Notes: generated from the sequence alone by a model not told the origin. DNA of 64,000 nucleotides from Acetivibrio clariflavus DSM 19732 (GCF_000237085.1 NC_016627.1:3844118-3908117), one strand, 5' to 3'; positions 51,390 to 61,215 are shown, counted from the stretch's first letter. Program-made: numbers and translations.

Positions 51390-52128
51390 AGCAACAATTA
51401 TAAACGAATTGGAAAAAATGTACAAAAAGAAAAAAATGATAGTTATTTTAATTATATCGATAGCCGTAATATTAATTGGGAAACTAATATCCTTTGGGAT
51501 GAGTACTGTAGGAGTTGGTGTTTTTAAAGAAAGTACAATTTTTCCGATATCGGTTTTGTCGGTGCTGTCAATCACACTGCTTCCATTATTTACAACACTT
51601 GTAGCAATAGACTTATTTGCAGGTGAGTTCTCTCACAACACAATGAAGATAACACTTACCAGACCGGTATCGAGGTTTAAAATATTTTCAGCCAAAGTAA
51701 CGGTTATTGCCATATTTGTTCTTATTAATCTTTTATCCGTTATGTTTTTATCTACCGTTGCCGGATTAATATGCAATTTTTCATCCATTAGTTTTATCGG
51801 TATAATAAGAATCGTTATTTCTTATATTGTTACTCTTTTACCCATCATGGTCTTCGCTTTGGTAGTAGTATTTTTTTCAAACATTTTTAAAAGCGGTACT
51901 GCTGTTTTTTTCCTTTCAGTAATGCTCTACTTAATCAGCTTTATAATGGGTAAAATATTATCTCCTTATTCCAGTCTGTTTATAACTTCAATGCTTGATT
52001 GGTATATTCATTGGGTATCGGGTGTAACGCTTATTCCAAAAATTACAAGAGAATTTTTAATTATGCTGGGATATGGTATAATGTTCTTTACAGCAGGTTA
52101 CTACTTATTTGATAAAAGAGATCTATAA
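51376..52128 (+). CDS. ABC-2 type permease
   Basis: The 250-residue protein has six hydrophobic segments (about 21-41, 57-80, 105-130, 140-165, 175-195 and 225-245) and the ABC-2 feature FAGEFSHNTMKITLTRPVSR after the second segment. ATG 51376 lies inside the end of the ATPase gene and follows GAGG. With the ATPase it forms the exporter. Two bases separate its stop from the next ORF. Confidence 0.9.
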   Translation: MGGYKATIINELEKMYKKKKMIVILIISIAVILIGKLISFGMSTVGVGVFKESTIFPISVLSVLSITLLPLFTTLVAIDLFAGEFSHNTMKITLTRPVSRFKIFSAKVTVIAIFVLINLLSVMFLSTVAGLICNFSSISFIGIIRIVISYIVTLLPIMVFALVVVFFSNIFKSGTAVFFLSVMLYLISFIMGKILSPYSSLFITSMLDWYIHWVSGVTLIPKITREFLIMLGYGIMFFTAGYYLFDKRDL

Positions 52129-52160
52129 CAATGTATATATCAAATTTTACAGGTGAACTT

Positions 52161-53615
52161 ATGAGTCTAAAAAAGCGTTTAATTTTGCAAAATGCCGCAA
52201 TAGTAGCCATACCGTTTTTGATAGCCATTATTGCTTCTTTTGTGTTTATTTTTATAAGTTCTTATATCTTCAAAGTAGATTTAAATTACGATAGCATCAA
52301 AAAGCTCACAGACTTACAGTATGAATTTTTTACCGCTGACGATAATTTATTGAAAGGAAATCCTGAAAGACTCTTGCAAAAGGATTTCCAGCAGTATCTT
52401 TCAGAAAGGCTGAACAAATTAAATGCTTATATTGTAGTATTAAAAAAGTATGATGTTGTTTTTTCAACGAAATCTATAAATCCTATAGAAATAGAAAAAT
52501 GCCTTGAGGCAAAAAAGAAAAACCTGCTGAACAATTCGGTAAAATTAAATGACGGTCCTTATATAGTAAAAGTCATACCATTAATATACAGCGACGGAAG
52601 TGACGGCTGGACTATACTTCTTGCCCCGGTAGATAAAGAAACTTCCGCTTCAAAAAAACTTTTGTATTTTTCTATGGGAGTTTTCTTTGTTTCTTTTTTA
52701 ATAATCAATGTACTTGTTTCAATTAATTCCTCAAAAGCAATCCTGGCACCTCTTAAAAAACTTCAACGTGCTGCCGGTGAAATAAGTCTTGGCAATCTCG
52801 ATTATGAAGTTATTGAGGATGGAGATCAGGAAATCAGAGAGTTGTGTAAATCTTTCGAACAAATGAGGCTTAAACTTAAAGAATCGGTATATACACAGAT
52901 GAAATATGACGATAACAGAAAAATGCTTGTTTCAAGTATTTCCCACGATTTAAAAACACCAATAACCTCTATAAAAGGATATGTAGAAGGTATTTTAGAT
53001 GGTGTTGCCAATACTCCTGAAAAAGTTGAAAAATACCTTCGCACCATACATTCAAAAGCTGTACAGGTAGATTCAATGATTGATGATTTACTGTTATATT
53101 CAAAACTTGATTTAAAGCAGATTCCCTTTAACTTCGAAAAAACCGATGTTGTTAAATACTTTGAATATTGTATAATGGAAAACGAACCGGAACTGGAAAA
53201 ACATAATATAAAATTGGAATTTCAAAACAATCTTGTTAAAGAAACCTACGCCATGATTGACAGAGAAAGGCTCAGACGGGTTATTACCAATATTATAGAC
53301 AATTCAAAGAAATATATGAACAAAAGTGAAGGAAAAATCCAAATCATCCTTAGAGAAACCAGCACAACGGTAATAATTGAAATTTCCGACAATGGTGCTG
53401 GTATTCCCAAAGAAGCCTTGCCTCATATATTCAGCCGCTTCTACCGTGCCGATACCGCAAGAAGCAAAATAAAAGGAAGCGGTTTAGGTCTTGCCATAGC
53501 AAAACATATTGTTGAAGAACATGGCGGTCTAATATGGGCCAGAAGTATTGAAAATGAAGGAACAAGCATAATGATATCTTTAAAAAAAATACAGGAAAGT
53601 GAGGATTGTAAATGA
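52161..53615 (+). CDS. Membrane sensor histidine kinase
   Basis: I choose ATG 52161 (MSLKKRLILQN) because AGGTGA is five bases upstream; an ATG at 52131 would add ten residues. The ~484-residue protein has two membrane helices (~12-35 and 168-190) around an extracellular sensor region, a HAMP linker, a HisKA domain with phospho-acceptor His in SSISHDLKTP near 270, and a HATPase_c domain with N, G1 (DNGAGIP) and G2 (GSGLGLAIAKHIV) boxes. It overlaps the regulator gene by 4 bp (ATGA). Confidence 0.94.
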   Translation: MSLKKRLILQNAAIVAIPFLIAIIASFVFIFISSYIFKVDLNYDSIKKLTDLQYEFFTADDNLLKGNPERLLQKDFQQYLSERLNKLNAYIVVLKKYDVVFSTKSINPIEIEKCLEAKKKNLLNNSVKLNDGPYIVKVIPLIYSDGSDGWTILLAPVDKETSASKKLLYFSMGVFFVSFLIINVLVSINSSKAILAPLKKLQRAAGEISLGNLDYEVIEDGDQEIRELCKSFEQMRLKLKESVYTQMKYDDNRKMLVSSISHDLKTPITSIKGYVEGILDGVANTPEKVEKYLRTIHSKAVQVDSMIDDLLLYSKLDLKQIPFNFEKTDVVKYFEYCIMENEPELEKHNIKLEFQNNLVKETYAMIDRERLRRVITNIIDNSKKYMNKSEGKIQIILRETSTTVIIEISDNGAGIPKEALPHIFSRFYRADTARSKIKGSGLGLAIAKHIVEEHGGLIWARSIENEGTSIMISLKKIQESEDCK

Positions 53616-54307
53616 AAAAAATACTTATTGTCGAAGATGACCAGAGTATAGGCGAACTTGAAAAAGACTATTTAGAGATAAACGGCTTTTCAGTTAAAAT
53701 ATGCAACGATGGTATAAGCGGCTTAAATTGCATAAAAGAAGAAGAATTTGACTTATTGATTTTGGATATTATGCTTCCCGGTATAGATGGCTTTGAAATA
53801 CTCAGACAAATCAGAGACACAAAGGATATTCCCATTTTACTTGTGTCAGCAAAAAAAGAGGAAATTGACAAAATAAGAGGACTTGGCCTCGGGGCAGATG
53901 ACTATATAACCAAACCTTTCAGTCCGGGAGAACTGGTAGCCAGGGTAAACGCCCATATATCAAAGTATGAAAGACTAAAAAGCAAATACTCAGATAAAAA
54001 CCAACTTGAGATCGTTAGTGTAAGAGGACTTGAAATCCAAAAAGACTCCAGAAGAGTATTTGTAAACGGTAAGGAAATCAATATGGCACAAAAAGAATAT
54101 GAACTTCTTTTATTTCTTGTTCAAAACCCCAATAGAGTATTTGGCCGGGAGGAACTTTTTGAACGTATATGGGGATTGGACTCTTTAGGTGATGCTGCCA
54201 CTGTTACTGTACACATTGCAAGAATCAGGGAAAAGATCGAAGCAGATCCTTCCAACCCTCAATATATAGAAACGGTTTGGGGAGCAGGATATAGGTTCAG
54301 AGTCTGA
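53612..54307 (+). CDS. OmpR/PhoB family response regulator
   Basis: The 231-residue protein has a receiver domain with the acidic pair EDD at 8-10, Asp near 52 (LLILDIMLPGIDG) and Lys in ITKPFSPGE, then a winged-helix DNA-binding domain (~130-230) with the EYELLLFLVQNPNRVFGREEL recognition region and the final GAGYRFRV. It is the partner of the overlapping kinase gene and probably controls the ABC operon in which it lies. Confidence 0.95.
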   Translation: MKKILIVEDDQSIGELEKDYLEINGFSVKICNDGISGLNCIKEEEFDLLILDIMLPGIDGFEILRQIRDTKDIPILLVSAKKEEIDKIRGLGLGADDYITKPFSPGELVARVNAHISKYERLKSKYSDKNQLEIVSVRGLEIQKDSRRVFVNGKEINMAQKEYELLLFLVQNPNRVFGREELFERIWGLDSLGDAATVTVHIARIREKIEADPSNPQYIETVWGAGYRFRV

Positions 54308-54353
54308 TATTTCAGACTTAAATCCAACCTCCCCTGTCCCTTTTATACCTTTT

Positions 54354-54416
54354 CCAACCTCTAACCTCTGATCTCTAACTTCTAACCTCCAACCTCTAAC
54401 TTCTAATTTCTAAGCT
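54354..54416. repeat. Nine-copy 7-bp-period array
   Basis: CCAACCT, CTAACCT, CTGATCT, CTAACTT, CTAACCT, CCAACCT, CTAACTT, CTAATTT, CTAAGCT: nine uninterrupted heptamers fill the space between two convergent genes and run into the last codon and stop of the ABC exporter gene. The unit matches those at the 23S IVS ends and at 43062-43110. Confidence 0.88.
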
Positions 54417-56140
54417 CCAAATTGCACTTCACAAAGCTGACTGTACAATCCATCCTGGTTGATAAGTTCCTCATGGGTTCCTGACTCAACAATTTCCCCA
54501 TCTTTCAATACCAGGATCTGATCAGCCTGTTTAATTGTAGAAAGCCTGTGGGCAATGACAATAATGGTCCGACTTCCTGCCAGTTCCTGTATAGCTTGTT
54601 GAATCTCAATTTCTGTCTGAACATCAACTGATGAGGTTGCTTCATCCAATATCAAAATGGGAGTGTCACGAAGAACAGCTCGCGCTATGGAAAGACGCTG
54701 TTTTTGCCCCCCTGAAAGTTTTACTCCTCTCTCACCTATGACCGTATCATACCCCTGTGGCAAATCCATAATAAAATCATGTGCTCTTGCTATTTTTGCA
54801 GCTCTGACTATATCTTCAAAGGAAGCCTCTTTACTTCCGTAGGCAATATTTTCAGCCACACTTCCATTGAACAGAAATATATCCTGAAGCACAATGCTGA
54901 TTTGGTTTCTGAGAGAAGCTACTGTCATATCTTTTAAATTTATGCCATCAAGAAGTATTTGTCCCTCTGTCGGATCATAAAACCGTGCTATAAGGCTTAT
55001 TATGGTAGTCTTCCCAACCCCGGTAGGACCTACTAAAGCTATCATTTTCCCTGGTTTTGCCGTAAAACTGATTTTTTTAAGTACCGGGCTTTCAGGAATG
55101 TAATGAAAACTCACATCTTTAAAGGTAATTTCACCTTTTGACCGGCCAATATCTCTTGCACCTTTACTGTCAACAATATCAGGCTGGGTATCCAAAAGTT
55201 CGAAAATTCTTTCGGCTCCTGCCGCAGCCTGCTGTAAATCTTCAATTACCCTTGCGAGTGTAGTAATTGGCTGATAAAAAAGACTTAGAAACATTATAAA
55301 TGCTACAATATCCGCTACCGAAACATAATTCCTTACAGCAAGCAATCCCCCGCATCCAACAACAATAACTGTTCCTAATGAACTTACCATTTCAACAACG
55401 GGATGAAATATAGCAGAAAGCTTTAAAGCCCTTAGTATCGAAGATGTATACTTTCTTGCTCTTTTCTCAACTCTTTTGCTTTCCCTTTTCTGCTGGTTAA
55501 AAACCTGGATTTCTTTCATACCGGATATATTGTCCTGCACTACAGCATTCAGGTCTCCCAAAGTAGCCTGGGCCTTTCTGAAATTGGGCTGTATTTTTTT
55601 TACAAAAAATATTCCGCCAAAGATCAAAAAAGGTATGGGAATAAGAGTAAGGGCTGCCAAAAGCGGATTAATTACAAACAGCAAAGTCCCGGTTCCAGCA
55701 AGAATAAGTATATTTGTCACAAGATCGGGAACAGCATGGGCTATAAGGACCTCTAATGCTGCTGTATCATTAATCGCTCTCGACATTAGCTGTCCCGTCT
55801 GCTTATCCTGATAAAAACTTAAGGACAACTTCTGCAAATGTTCATATACCAATACTCTCATATCTGCAACCAGCTTCCATGCTGCCACATGGCTTAGATA
55901 TCGATATAAATAGGTAAATACCGCTCTGGCTATGTATGCGCCAATAAGAATAAGTGCAATATTTCGTATGCTGGGCATCTTACCGGCAATATCTTCTTCC
56001 GATAATAAATTGATTAATTCCCTTACCTTCCAGGGAGTAACAAGATTCAGTACGGATATTGCCAGCAAACTTATGCCAGTAATAATCAAATATTTCCAGT
56101 AAGGTTTTCCCTGTTTCAATATTCGTATAAAATTCTTCAA
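54410..56140 (-). CDS. ABC exporter, fused membrane and ATPase domains (MsbA-like)
   Basis: The protein of about 576 residues has a six-helix type IV exporter membrane domain (~1-310) and an ATPase domain with Walker A GPTGVGKTT, Q-loop, signature LSGGQKQRLS, Walker B PILILDEATSSVD and switch His (IAHRLST). It probably works as a homodimer exporting lipid, peptide or drug; no second half-transporter is next to it. TTG 56140 is my start choice because GGAGGG lies seven bases upstream; the in-frame ATG 56155 lies before that site and adds five residues. The stop overlaps a heptamer array. Confidence 0.92.
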   Translation of the reverse strand: MKNFIRILKQGKPYWKYLIITGISLLAISVLNLVTPWKVRELINLLSEEDIAGKMPSIRNIALILIGAYIARAVFTYLYRYLSHVAAWKLVADMRVLVYEHLQKLSLSFYQDKQTGQLMSRAINDTAALEVLIAHAVPDLVTNILILAGTGTLLFVINPLLAALTLIPIPFLIFGGIFFVKKIQPNFRKAQATLGDLNAVVQDNISGMKEIQVFNQQKRESKRVEKRARKYTSSILRALKLSAIFHPVVEMVSSLGTVIVVGCGGLLAVRNYVSVADIVAFIMFLSLFYQPITTLARVIEDLQQAAAGAERIFELLDTQPDIVDSKGARDIGRSKGEITFKDVSFHYIPESPVLKKISFTAKPGKMIALVGPTGVGKTTIISLIARFYDPTEGQILLDGINLKDMTVASLRNQISIVLQDIFLFNGSVAENIAYGSKEASFEDIVRAAKIARAHDFIMDLPQGYDTVIGERGVKLSGGQKQRLSIARAVLRDTPILILDEATSSVDVQTEIEIQQAIQELAGSRTIIVIAHRLSTIKQADQILVLKDGEIVESGTHEELINQDGLYSQLCEVQFGA

Positions 56141-56267
56141 TTTCTTTCCCTCCATTAAAAACTTAAAACAACTTCAAAAGCAGCCCTTTCAATAGCTGCA
56201 TATAATATATAGTCTAATTTTGAAACTTTCAAAGCAAAAAGAAAACAAAAATCAGATTTTAATGTTT

Positions 56268-56702
56268 TTATTCAACGGATAATAAAAGTTTAAAGGCTTT
56301 TTCAAACTTTTCATCCTGTTCCTTTGATCTTTTTGAAGGTCCCGATATTCTGCCTCCAGACCGCCGTATCTTTTGTGCAAGGTGCCTTTCAAATAAAAGC
56401 CTGTCCATATTTTTATCGGAATAAATTATTCCGTCATAGTTTATCGCTATAGCACCCTTAGCAAGAGCCATAGCAGCAACACCATAATCCTGTGTTACTA
56501 CTATATCACCTTTTTCTGCTTTGTTAATAAGGGCAAAATCCACCGAATCCCTGGCCTTATCAACAATTACTACTTCCGAGTATCCATCATCAATTTCATG
56601 ACTGGTATCTATAAGCATTATTACTTTTACATTTTTGGACTTTGCTATATTCACTATAATTTCTTTAACAGGACAAGCATCAGCATCAACAAGTATTTTC
56701 AT
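56268..56702 (-). CDS. YaiI/YqxD family protein (DUF188)
   Basis: The 144-residue protein begins MKILVDADACPVKE, the hallmark of the UPF0178 family, and has DIVVTQDYGVAAMAL and a basic tail (RRSGGRISGPSKRSKEQDEKF). The fold is PIN-like, so a nuclease role is plausible, but the function is not established. Length is normal. It lies between the ABC exporter and pilT genes, same strand, with separate spacers. Confidence 0.93.
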   Translation of the reverse strand: MKILVDADACPVKEIIVNIAKSKNVKVIMLIDTSHEIDDGYSEVVIVDKARDSVDFALINKAEKGDIVVTQDYGVAAMALAKGAIAINYDGIIYSDKNMDRLLFERHLAQKIRRSGGRISGPSKRSKEQDEKFEKAFKLLLSVE

Positions 56703-56821
56703 GTTGTTTAAAAACCTTCTCTACAAGTATGTGAAGTAATAGAATATCTATATTATACTCGCTATAAATTACTTTTGTCCATTTAAACCATAACTTAAAA
56801 TTATAAATATTCTAAAAGAAA

Positions 56822-56863
56822 TAAAAATACGTGATGGACTATAAGCACCACCACGTATTTTGA
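56822..56863 (-). terminator. Terminator of pilT
   Basis: AAAATACGTG / CACGTATTTT stem followed by a T-rich run in the minus direction, just after the stop. Confidence 0.85.
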
Positions 56864-56874
56864 AACTTCAGGCT

Positions 56875-57954
56875 TTAAATTCTGCCTCTTTGAGCAACCT
56901 CAAGATAATTCTGCATTGCATCTCTGTCAACACAAAATTCCAAAGCACTTTCTTTTGTTATCTTATTCTGCATATAGAGGTCTCCGATGCTTTTATCCAA
57001 CAACTGCATTCCAATGTTTCCTCCGGTCTGAATACATGTATTGATACTTTGTGTCTTCCCTTCCCGGATAAGATTGCTTATTGCCCGTGTAACAATCATT
57101 ATTTCATGGGCAGCAACTCTTCCTTTACCACTTGCATCGGGAATCAATCTTTGTGATATTACAGCCTTTAGAGCCGTTGAAACCTGTATTCTTATCTGTT
57201 GCTGCTGATGAGGTGGAAATACGTCTATTAATCTGTCCAGCGTCTTTGCAGCTCCAAGAGTATGAAGCGTTGAAAGAACAAGATGCCCTGTCTCAGCAGC
57301 TGTCACTGCTATACTTATTGACTCCACATCTCTCATTTCACCAATAAATATTACATCAGGGTCTTCTCTCAGTGCAGCTCTCAGAGCACTTTCATAGGTC
57401 TTGCTGTCGTTACCGATTTCTCTCTGATTCACAATACACTTGTCATGTTTGAAAATATACTCTATAGGATCTTCAAGGGTTAATATATGACCATACCGTT
57501 TTGAATTAATCTCATTTATAATAGCAGCCATTGTAGTAGATTTCCCGCTTCCTGTAGGCCCGGTAACAAGTATAAGACCTTCTTTAAATTCACAAATTTG
57601 CTTTATAACCGGCGGGAGATTAAGTGAATCAATGGTAGGAATGTTTGAAGCCAGAGTTCGAAATACCAAAGACACTGAACCTCTTTGTAAAAAAGCATTA
57701 ACCCTGAACCTTGAAACATCCGGAACAGTAATTGAAAAATCAACTTCTCCATAAGTCATCAAACGTTCAAACTTTTCATTATCCATGCTAGCTTTCGCAT
57801 ACTGCAATGTATCTTCCATTGTTAGCTTTGGTGCATCGATTTCTTTAACATTGCCGTTTACTCTGAATGAAGGTGCTCGTGCTACAGTTAGGTGCAAATC
57901 AGAAGCTTTCAATTCTGTAGCCATTTTTAACAACGAAGTTAACTCTATTGCCAT
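56875..57954 (-). CDS. pilT: Type IV pilus retraction ATPase PilT
   Basis: ATG 57954 follows AGGAGGG; the ORF extension to 58011 is not supported. The 359-residue protein has an N-terminal PAS-like domain (ASDLHLTVARAPSFRVNG) and a RecA-like ATPase with Walker A GPTGSGKSTT near 135, an Asp box (EDPIEYIF), Walker B (DPDVIFIGEMRD) and the His box (GHLVLSTLHT). The AIRNLIREGK-type motif of retraction ATPases is present as AISNLIREGKT. It powers pilus retraction by ATP hydrolysis. No other pilus gene is adjacent. Confidence 0.95.
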   Translation of the reverse strand: MAIELTSLLKMATELKASDLHLTVARAPSFRVNGNVKEIDAPKLTMEDTLQYAKASMDNEKFERLMTYGEVDFSITVPDVSRFRVNAFLQRGSVSLVFRTLASNIPTIDSLNLPPVIKQICEFKEGLILVTGPTGSGKSTTMAAIINEINSKRYGHILTLEDPIEYIFKHDKCIVNQREIGNDSKTYESALRAALREDPDVIFIGEMRDVESISIAVTAAETGHLVLSTLHTLGAAKTLDRLIDVFPPHQQQQIRIQVSTALKAVISQRLIPDASGKGRVAAHEIMIVTRAISNLIREGKTQSINTCIQTGGNIGMQLLDKSIGDLYMQNKITKESALEFCVDRDAMQNYLEVAQRGRI

Positions 57955-58534
57955 AGTATATGCCCTCCTGCATTTTTTATTGTATAGTCGGAATATAGAG
58001 AGATGCTGCAAAGCGATTCAAGTGCTGCACGTTTAATTCACTATTTAAATGTTAGAAATTTTAATGTAATATATAAAAAACTAAAACAAATTTTTTGTGA
58101 TATAATTGAATATCGAAAAAAAACATGTAAATATTTACACCTATTTTATTAATGATACAATACTGGTTTGGATAAGGATTTTGTCAGTTTAACGAATTAA
58201 TAAATATACATATATATGTGACCAAACCCTTAAAAAAGCAATTTTACCGCTTTACCAGCAGAATAACTTCATGCGTCATGTAACAGTAACATTTTACCAA
58301 AACAGCATTTGCGCACAGTTTAAAGCCATAACTAGATAGAAGCTTCTATATTGAAACAGATTGTGAAATCGGCTAAATTTGAAAAAATATTATTGATTTT
58401 CGACATATTTGGGTTTATACTTTTAAAAAAAAGTATGTTAAAATGTTAACCATGCGTATTTATGTACTAATAAAAAAACAATCTTTTATAAATATGCGAT
58501 AAATATTAATAAAAATAAAAAATGGAGGTAAATT
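57955..58534. other. Divergent intergenic region pilT / malate dehydrogenase
   Basis: About 580 bp of AT-rich DNA. A short palindrome (ATACTTTT / AAAAGTAT) lies near 58420-58436 just before a TTAAAAT that could be a -10 element. No ORF was seen. Confidence 0.5.
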
Positions 58535-59485
58535 ATGGTTACAAGTAAGTCAAAAGTGGCTATAATAGGAGCAGGTTTTGTTGGTGCTTCAACAGCTTTC
58601 GCTATGTCCTTGCAGCAAATAGCGACAGAAATTGTATTAATTGATGTAAACAAAGAAAAAGCTTATGGTGAAGCCTTGGACATAAACCATGGTATTTCAT
58701 TCGTAGGCCAAATGGCAGTTTACTCAGGAGATTATTCTGATGTTAAAGACTGCGACGTAATAATTATCACAGCAGGTGCTAACAGAAAACCAGGCGAAAC
58801 ACGTCTGGACCTTGCTAAAAAGAATGTTGCAATCGCAAAAGACATAACACAAAACATTATGAAATACTATACTCGCGGTGTAATACTTGTTGTATCCAAT
58901 CCAGTTGATATCCTTACTTATATGATCACAAAATGGTCCGGACTTCCAAACGGAAGAGTTATGGGTTCCGGAACAGTTCTTGACAGCTCAAGATTCAGAT
59001 ATCTCTTAAGTAAAAAACTCAATGTCGACGTTAGAAATGTTCACGGATATATTATAGGTGAACATGGTGACTCACAGCTTCCTGTATGGAGTGCTACACA
59101 TATAGCTGGACAGAATATCAATGAATATTGCCAGGGTCCAAACGGTATTCTTACTCCTGAAGATAAATTGGCAATTGCAGAAGAAGTTAAAAAAGCAGGT
59201 GCTGAAATAATTAAAAACAAAGGCGCTACATATTACGCAATTGCTATTACAATTAATGCAATTGTTGAATCTCTCCTCAAAGACCAAAACACCATTAGAA
59301 CAGTAGGCAGCGTAATTAATGGCAACTACGGAATTGAAGATGTTGCTTTGAGCCTTCCTTCAATAGTTAATTCCGGGGGCGTACAAAGTATAATACCTCT
59401 TACACTCTCCCCTGAAGAAGAAGCAGCATTAAGAGCTTCTGCAGATAGTTTAAAAGCTATTCTCAATGAAGTAAAAGATATATAA
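58535..59485 (+). CDS. mdh: LDH-like malate dehydrogenase
   Basis: The 316-residue protein has the LDH/MDH fold: Rossmann GAGFVGAS at 12-19, Asp for NAD (LIDV), the active-site loop, VVSNPVDILTY, and catalytic His in GEHGDSQ. In the substrate loop (TAGANRKPGETRLDL) the specificity position, Gln in lactate dehydrogenases, is Arg, the residue that binds the extra carboxylate of malate/oxaloacetate. I therefore call it malate dehydrogenase although overall sequence is LDH-like. It is followed 32 bp downstream by malic enzyme, as I recall for the Clostridium thermocellum malate shunt. ATG 58535 follows TGGAGG. Confidence 0.85.
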   Translation: MVTSKSKVAIIGAGFVGASTAFAMSLQQIATEIVLIDVNKEKAYGEALDINHGISFVGQMAVYSGDYSDVKDCDVIIITAGANRKPGETRLDLAKKNVAIAKDITQNIMKYYTRGVILVVSNPVDILTYMITKWSGLPNGRVMGSGTVLDSSRFRYLLSKKLNVDVRNVHGYIIGEHGDSQLPVWSATHIAGQNINEYCQGPNGILTPEDKLAIAEEVKKAGAEIIKNKGATYYAIAITINAIVESLLKDQNTIRTVGSVINGNYGIEDVALSLPSIVNSGGVQSIIPLTLSPEEEAALRASADSLKAILNEVKDI

Positions 59486-59517
59486 TAAAAAAACAGACGA
59501 TACAGGAGGTTTTTATA

Positions 59518-60690
59518 ATGGATTACAGAAAAGAGTCTTTGAGACTCCACGGTGAATGGAAAGGAAAAATCGAAGTAATAAGCTCTGTACCTGTTAAGAC
59601 TAAGGAAGATTTGTCTTTAGCATACACTCCAGGTGTTGCTGAGCCTTGTCTTGCTATACAGAAAGATCCTGATTTATCTTATACATTGACAAGAAGAGGT
59701 AACTTAGTTGCTGTTATCACTGACGGTACAGCTGTCCTCGGTCTTGGAGATATAGGTCCTGAAGCAGGTATGCCTGTTATGGAAGGTAAATGCGTTCTCT
59801 TTAAAACTTTCGGAAATGTAGATGCTTTTCCTCTCTGCATAAGATCAAAAGATGTCGATGAAATAGTTCATACCATAAAACTTCTCTCCGGAAGTTTTGG
59901 CGGTATTAATCTAGAAGATATATCCGCTCCAAGATGTTTCGAAATTGAAAAAAGACTTAAAGAAGAATGTGACATTCCTATATTCCATGATGACCAGCAC
60001 GGAACAGCAATCGTTACTCTTGCTGCAATGATAAATGCATTGAAAATCGTAAATAAAGATATAAAAGACATATCTGTAGTTGTTAACGGCTCAGGTGCAG
60101 CAGGAATAGCAATAACAAAACTTTTGATGAGCATGGGTCTTAAAAAGGTAATCCTCTGCGATACAAAAGGTGCTATATACGAAGGTAGAGAGGGCCTCAA
60201 TCCTATAAAAGAAGAGATGGCTAAAATCTCAAACCTTGACAAAATTAAAGGTTCATTGGAAGAAGTAATTAAAGGAGCTGACGTTTTCATAGGTGTTTCT
60301 GTTGCTAATACGGTAACAAAAGAAATGGTTAAGAGCATGGCAAAAGATCCATTAATCTTTGCTATGGCAAATCCAGTTCCTGAAATTATGCCTGAAGACG
60401 CTAAAGAAGCCGGTGCAAAAGTTGTTGGAACCGGCCGTTCAGACTTCCCGAACCAGATCAATAACGTACTTGCATTCCCAGGTATCTTCAGAGGTGCCCT
60501 TGATGTAAGAGCAAGAGACATTAACGACGAAATGAAGATAGCAGCTGCAAAAGCTATAGCTTCTCTCGTTAGTGATGAAGAATTAAATCCGGATTATGTA
60601 ATTCCTGCTCCATTTGATCCTAGAGTAGGTCCTACTGTTGCAAAAGCTGTTGCTGAAGCTGCAAGAAAATCCGGAGTTGCAAGAATATAA
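59518..60690 (+). CDS. Malic enzyme (malate dehydrogenase, oxaloacetate-decarboxylating)
   Basis: The 390-residue protein is the short bacterial malic enzyme without the phosphotransacetylase-like tail. It shows YTPGVAEPC near 34, the metal-binding EDISAPRCFEIE, HDDQHGTAIVTLAA and the Rossmann GSGAAGIAI near 195, ending with DPRVGPTVAKAVAEAA. It converts malate to pyruvate and CO2 with reduction of NAD(P). Whether it prefers NADP cannot be read with certainty. AGGAGG precedes ATG 59518. With the upstream gene it forms a malate shunt from phosphoenolpyruvate-derived oxaloacetate to pyruvate and shifts electrons from NADH to NAD(P)H. Confidence 0.95.
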   Translation: MDYRKESLRLHGEWKGKIEVISSVPVKTKEDLSLAYTPGVAEPCLAIQKDPDLSYTLTRRGNLVAVITDGTAVLGLGDIGPEAGMPVMEGKCVLFKTFGNVDAFPLCIRSKDVDEIVHTIKLLSGSFGGINLEDISAPRCFEIEKRLKEECDIPIFHDDQHGTAIVTLAAMINALKIVNKDIKDISVVVNGSGAAGIAITKLLMSMGLKKVILCDTKGAIYEGREGLNPIKEEMAKISNLDKIKGSLEEVIKGADVFIGVSVANTVTKEMVKSMAKDPLIFAMANPVPEIMPEDAKEAGAKVVGTGRSDFPNQINNVLAFPGIFRGALDVRARDINDEMKIAAAKAIASLVSDEELNPDYVIPAPFDPRVGPTVAKAVAEAARKSGVARI

Positions 60691-60718
60691 TTAAATTATA
60701 ATAATAAAAGCAATAAAA

Positions 60719-60757
60719 ATGCGGGTAGGAAAACAAACCTACTCGCTTTTTATTGCA
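60719..60757 (+). terminator. Terminator of the malate shunt operon
   Basis: GCGGGTAGG / CCTACTCGC stem followed by five T, 30 bp after the malic enzyme stop. Confidence 0.9.
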
Positions 60758-61215
60758 GCCAATCTTTTTTTGCAAATAATTACCTTATGAAACAAATTAC
60801 AGCTAAAATACTTGCCAAGTCATAATTAAAGACCTCTATATACGGCAAAACACAGTTTATTAAACTTCCAATAACAAAAACAGAATAAAAAAATATATAT
60901 ACTTATTTTCAAAAAATTGATAAAATATAGATGTTAAAATAATTTATATATATTTGCATTTACACATAATACATATCGTATACAGATATATAATATTTTT
61001 ATAAAACTCTTCAAATATACATACTAAGCTTACAAACAATTTTCATAAGAAATTTCGGAAAATTGTCAAACTACCATTTCTAATAATCTAATTGACAAAT
61101 ATTGTAGAAGAAATCAAATTAACCGTGAAGTCAAACCGTACGAAATTGTCCGTATATAAAATTAAGATTGCTTTAGTAATGAATATATTCATCTTTATTA
61201 AGGGAGGTTTATTAA
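60758..61215. other. Upstream region of the CE12 esterase gene
   Basis: About 460 bp of AT-rich DNA. TTGATA with a 17-bp spacer to TAATTT (near 60918) and TTGACA at 61093 are possible promoter parts, neither convincing. No C-rich SigI-like -35 was seen. Confidence 0.4.

Noticed and set aside
58535-59485. L-lactate dehydrogenase annotation
   Set aside because: Arg at the specificity position and the malic enzyme neighbour favour malate dehydrogenase; the LDH call stays possible until assayed.
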